Made by a program: the position numbers and the translations under genes. The notes under the pieces were generated by a model that had not been told where the DNA came from, ran no database searches, and saw nothing but the letters and a program-made list of their open reading frames with translations. From Acanthosoma haemorrhoidale (taxonomy: Eukaryota > Arthropoda > Insecta > Hemiptera > Acanthosomatidae): DNA of 64,000 nucleotides. The stretch is from assembly GCA_930367205.1 (NCBI GenBank), contig OV884013.1, forward strand, positions 89,467,333 through 89,531,332, written 5' to 3'. Of the stretch, positions 60,272-64,000 are shown piece by piece (the first letter of the stretch is position 1; each line of letters begins with the position of its first letter).

Positions 60272-61141
60272 ATTCCCTAAAATCGGACAATATCAACAGA
60301 AAACAAGAAATAATGAACACACACTAAGAAAAGTCTTGTAGATATAATATGGTCTCATATATTATTATTACATTTAACAATTCTTAGTCCATTTGTAAAA
60401 AGAAGATATTCGATGTAACTTTTTGTAGTAATTCAAAAATGATGAATATTATATTATTGCATTCATCCCGTCCACTCAAAAATTGGCACATCCATAATGT
60501 TGGATTTCACGCCGATATTGTCGGAAAATGTTGCACAATTGTGGATACAATCATGGATACAATAAATCGCCAAGATTTACGGACCATTTTGACGGTTATA
60601 TGCATATCGATGTAAAAGTACCTTAACAAACGCACAATAGAAGGCTTCCAGTAATAAGTCAGATTTTATTGTTTAAAATTTACTCGGTTCCCCTAAATTT
60701 GACTACATGCTTCTTAGAGAATTATTGGACAACTAAGTTCATTTGGCTTAGAGAGGACATCCACCTTAGTGTCAAAGAAGATTTCCAACATGAATAAACT
60801 AGTTGGAAAAAAACAAAGAAATCAATCTTGGTACACCAGCTCCCAAGATTGTGGTAAAGTAAGTAGTGGAAGTAAAATGAAGATTGGAAATCCGGTAGAA
60901 CCCTTGAGTTCCCAAGGTTAATTGTACTCCTCCGGTATCCCAGGACCCAGTTCTTGAGCAATTAGCAAAAGAAGAGGAAAGTGTGAGCCTTTCCCTTCAG
61001 ATCTGCTCCTGCTTTTTTATTTTTACATGAAACTCCTAACTTCTTACACTGTCAAGTAAACACAAAGGACTCGGTTCTTTATTCTTATGCAAACTTGTCT
61101 TGTAAAAAAAAAACCTCCTTGTTTGTTAATAAAATCAATAG
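60272..61141. other. intergenic DNA, nothing recognised
   Basis: AT-rich sequence. A 79-codon minus-strand ORF at 60722-60961 shows no family features. Confidence 0.4.
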
Positions 61142-61369
61142 GATGTTAAATGTGTATATATTTTCTATGCCCACGATCCTGTGTTCGTATCGCCTCACGT
61201 CGAAAACGCTAAATTAACCGAAGGAAGAGACCACATAGATGTGGACTTTGGGGCTCTCGAGGGCCCTGGTGACAAACAAGTCTACGTTTTAGGAGCAACA
61301 ATTATGCATCCAAAAATAACACTGGTTCACTTGAAGTTGCGAACACAATGTCAATTACAGCTTTTATGA
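61142..61369 (+). CDS. unrecognised exon-like ORF
   Basis: An open frame of about 75 codons to a TGA at 61367-61369, without a clear ATG start. It reads FVSPHVENAKLTEGRDHIDV and then DFGALEGPGDKQVYVLGATI, with a protein-like balance of charged and hydrophobic residues and GC-richer codons. It could be the last exon of a gene, a retrocopied fragment or part of a mobile element. No good acceptor is visible at its start. Family unknown. Confidence 0.35.
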   Translation, partial: DVKCVYIFYAHDPVFVSPHVENAKLTEGRDHIDVDFGALEGPGDKQVYVLGATIMHPKITLVHLKLRTQCQLQLL

Positions 61370-62270
61370 ATTTTTGTAAATACAGTTTTAAAAAACAAAA
61401 TACTCATACTGTTAATTAGGTTATTGTATATTGTTAACGTTGAGAACACTTATTTGATACCTTACTACAAATCATACAAATAATTTTTTGTTTTTATTAT
61501 AAAGTAATTAATTATTCAATATCACTTAATTATGTTTCATTTATATGATTATATTTTATGATATAGTCTTTTATTCCATGTAAAAGTCAAATGGGACCAA
61601 TTTACATTCCATGTGGCTAGCTTGAACAGGGTAGTTCGCAAAGACCAGGTCAGACAGACAGCCTTGCAAGTCAAAATATCAGTTTCTAATACGATGGAAA
61701 AGGGTGTTGGTACCATTATGTTTACCTGAATGTTACTATGAAATATTTATCAACTAATAACATAGCAAGACTTGTAATTTGTACATCAATCAATCAACCC
61801 TCATGAGAGAACATTAGCGGAGAAAATATATTGTCTGGACTAGGTCAGGGATAGGTGATGGCTTATTATGCAGTTTCCGGACATGAGCGAAGCCAAATGA
61901 CCATGCACAACGTAACAATCGGTTCAACATTACTGTAACCTTATACTTGGAGAGTTTATCTGAGTCTACTTGCGCCATCCAACAAGGATGCTACATGCAT
62001 CAATTCATATATACAACATTAAGTTTATAAAATGTTCAAAATATAACGCAACAAATTAAAAAAATAAATAATAATAGGATGTTACGTTAAGCAGATGTCG
62101 TCCTTTTGTCGTGGTGGGTAATTTACTTTCGGCTGTGCTAGGTCAGTTCTGGGAAGTCAATTGTGTCGATGAACTATTGACTCAGTTCTAGATTCCTTGA
62201 AAGGTCACTGTGGGTTTGCCATTATAATTTTAATGTCTAATTCATTTATTGGTCCGTCCAGAAGTCGGCC
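61370..62270. other. intergenic DNA, nothing firm recognised
   Basis: AT-rich. 61610-61720 and 62100-62220 are a little richer in GC and may be worn LINE tails, but no match inside the window supports this. Confidence 0.35.
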
Positions 62271-62279
62271 TGCAGCGTG

Positions 62280-62286
62280 TATAAAA
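62280..62286 (+). promoter_or_regulatory. TATA box of a possible small gene
   Basis: TATAAAA preceded by a locally GC-richer stretch. A start about 30 bp below would lie near 62310, just before the ATG at 62338. Confidence 0.35.
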
Positions 62287-62337
62287 AGATGTTGTAGTTT
62301 TGTGCAATTCCGTACAATTAAGTACAATTTGAATTGT

Positions 62338-62565
62338 ATGGATAAAGTAGTCTTAATTGGCGATGGTAAGTTTTGATACTAGAAAAAAAAACAAATCTAG
62401 AAACATTTACAGTTAAGTCATTATTTATATATTAATTAATTTTTAGAAGTTATTAAAATGGCAAATATAAACATACGGTTAAATGCCAAGACGATCTTGA
62501 TAAGCGGAGGGACAGGTCCTAGGAAAGGTTTTAATCGAAAAACTACTAAGGTCCTGTTCACATAA
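62338..62565 (+). CDS. possible two-exon small gene (48 codons)
   Basis: Exon 1, 62338-62365, encodes MDKVVLIGD plus one base before the donor GTAAGT (62366). An 81-bp intron of typical insect size ends TTAATTTTTAG at 62446. Exon 2, 62447-62565, continues in phase: EVIKMANINIRLNAKTILIS, then GGTGPRKGFNRKTTKVLFT and TAA. A TATA box lies 52 bp upstream and AATAAA follows at about 62707. The parts fit together, but the product is short and unrecognised. It may be the beginning of a longer, differently spliced gene, or chance. Confidence 0.3.
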
Positions 62566-63061
62566 AAAAAATATACCTGCTAATAAGACCAAAATGAGTT
62601 GTTGATCCAGAAGAGAGATGGACCAACGCTCCAAAATATGTTGTAGGAGGACTTTTCACCGTTAACATTAGGGATTAATATAAACTTAAACATTTACATA
62701 GTTTGTAATAAATACCTACCAAATCACCATAAAATGTTCTATAAATAAGTAGTATAAATAGGTAGACTAAATGTGAGTTTCTCATAAATTAATGTAGTTC
62801 ATTATCCAATATAAATTTCCTGAATGCCATGGAATATGTATTCTATGTAGCCATTTTTAATAATTGACATTTTTTTACTCTATTCGGAGAAGTGTTTTTC
62901 TTGGTGATCAAGATCACAATAATGTCCTATCCTATATTTAATGTAGGGATATCTTGAGACTACAGACCAAAAATTATAAATTAACTTAAATGTAGAGATA
63001 AATGCTTTATTTATACTGATATATTACTAACAAACAATCGGTATTTTTTATCAATATTACA

Positions 63062-63190
63062 GTTGCTACAGAACACAAACATGTTGATCAACGCATCACA
63101 ACTAAAGTCCAAATTTCATAAAGAAATCAAAATATATGACAGAGCCATCACTGAAACAATTAATGGAAAAAATAATTACTACTTACAGAT
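63062..63190 (+). CDS. exon-like ORF after a good acceptor
   Basis: After TTTTTTATCAATATTACAG a frame of 42 codons is open from the first base (LLQNTNMLINASQLKSKFHK and onward) and ends at a TAA at 63188-63190. It could be the last exon of a plus-strand gene, perhaps with the 62.3-kb exons, but no matching donor was found. Family unknown. Confidence 0.2.
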
Positions 63191-63527
63191 GTAAATGGAT
63201 TGGAAATATAATAGTTGCGATTTATTCACATCTCACTTGTAATTAGAAAATATCTTATGACGACACATTCAAATGAGATAAATCATGCTTAACCATTATT
63301 TCCGTTCATTTGTATGCAATATTATACTATATATATATATACTATCAAAGCTATATGCAATTCATTTCAACGTTGGTTACTGCAGTATCAAGATCTTCCA
63401 CCAGAAAAAGGAAAAGTAAAAGACAACATTTTTGTTAAGGACATACCGCCATAACCGGTGGCTCAATACTCCCCGAACTCAAGGCATGAGGTTTTACGTT
63501 TGAAAAGGTACGTTGTGGTTTGTCTAT

Positions 63528-63582
63528 ATTAACTTCTTTATTCTGATAAAATTACAAATCTGCCTTATTAGGCAATAAGTAA
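63528..63582 (-). repeat. 3' tail of the second Jockey-like LINE
   Basis: On the minus strand it shares TTACTTATTGCC-AATAAGGCAGATT and AGAATAAAG with the tails at 30687 and 32410. Only about 55 bp remain. Confidence 0.65.
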
Positions 63583-63584
63583 CT

Positions 63585-63740
63585 TTTTTTTTCTTTTTTT
63601 CCCGCTCTTCCTGAGGCTCGGCCTCAAACGGGCTTGCATGATAATACATGATAATTATAAAAAAAGAAAGTATAAAACTAAAATAAAGAGAAAAGAAACA
63701 CTTCTATTAATAATATATATATATATACAAATCCTAAACT

Positions 63741-63772
<32 letters not shown>

Positions 63773-64000
63773 CCGCTCTTCTTGAGGCTCGGCCTCAAAC
63801 GGGCTTGCCCCACAAGCCCGTGAAGCGGGCACGTGGGGTTCGTAGCCTGTGGTGCGCTTATTCCGGTGCAATGGGATTGTTGCACCGGCCAGCGCACCTT
63901 CGATTATTCTGTTTTTGTTACATTTATTTCTCAAAAAAAAAACACATGATAATAAAAAAAGAAAGTATAAAACTAAAATAAAGAGAAAAGAAACACTTCT
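63585..64000. repeat. poly-T-linked repeat, two copies, running off the window
   Basis: Copy 1 (about 63585-63706) and copy 2 (about 63739-64000) both start with a T-run (32 T in copy 2), then CCGCTCTTC-TGAGGCTCGG-CCTCAAACGGGCTTGC. Both end GAAAGTATAAAACTAAAATA and AGAGAAAAGAAACACTTCT. Copy 1 lacks about 124 bp of the GC-rich middle. Copy 2's middle is rich in palindromes (CCCCACAAGCCCGTGAAGCGGGC). A (TA)n microsatellite at 63713-63727 separates them. Looks like a minus-strand poly-A retroposon in tandem. Confidence 0.8.

Noticed and set aside
1..64000. CRISPR arrays, bacterial operons or riboswitches
   Set aside because: The window is animal nuclear DNA. The only regular repeats are coding YGPP units, transposon parts and microsatellites.

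Overview
The window is AT-rich, intron-dominated animal DNA, almost certainly from an insect. The signs are GT-AG introns with insect-style poly-pyrimidine acceptors, decayed Jockey-type LINEs, hAT and Penelope-like elements, and one long gene for a secreted YGPP-repeat structural protein of the insect cuticle/extensin-like kind. The order of insect cannot be fixed from the sequence; Hemiptera is a weak guess.

Layout. 1-6.3 kb is non-coding, with a perfect 199-bp tandem duplication, a 0.5-kb foldback element and a short MITE-like element. A CpG-rich TATA promoter follows at about 6.37-6.66 kb. I reconstruct one plus-strand gene across most of the window: 5' UTR exon about 6660-6696; exon 2 7160-7411, with the start codon at 7400 and upstream ORFs; a 41.3-kb intron; the large repeat exon 48702-52170; exon 4 52499-52569; exon 5 53734-53811; a 3' UTR with a strong hairpin; and AATAAA at 54719. 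Every coding junction has GT-AG ends and matching phase. The spliced protein would be 1,209 residues with a signal peptide encoded across the giant intron.

The giant intron (7.4-48.7 kb) holds the wreckage of mobile elements: a nearly whole ZBED-type hAT transposase relic (10.49-11.99 kb, minus) and a second hAT N-terminus (7.93 kb, plus); three 3' ends of one Jockey-like LINE (18.4, 24.6 and 42.0-42.5 kb); a second Jockey-like LINE (30.7-31.6 kb minus, with related 3' tails at 30.52, 32.13 and 63.53 kb); an LTR-retrotransposon pol end with polypurine tract (37.4-37.9 kb); a Penelope-like GIY-YIG relic (38.2-38.5 kb); two copies of a poly-A-tailed retroposon (40.0 and 43.2 kb); and several hammerhead-ribozyme-like motifs of the kind found in Penelope-like elements.

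54.7-64 kb is mostly intergenic. It carries another Penelope-like GIY-YIG relic with a hammerhead-like motif, an unrecognised exon-like ORF at 61.1 kb, a possible small two-exon gene with TATA box at 62.28-62.57 kb, an exon-like ORF at 63.06 kb, and a poly-T-linked repeat running off the right edge. No rRNA, intact tRNA or CRISPR array was seen.
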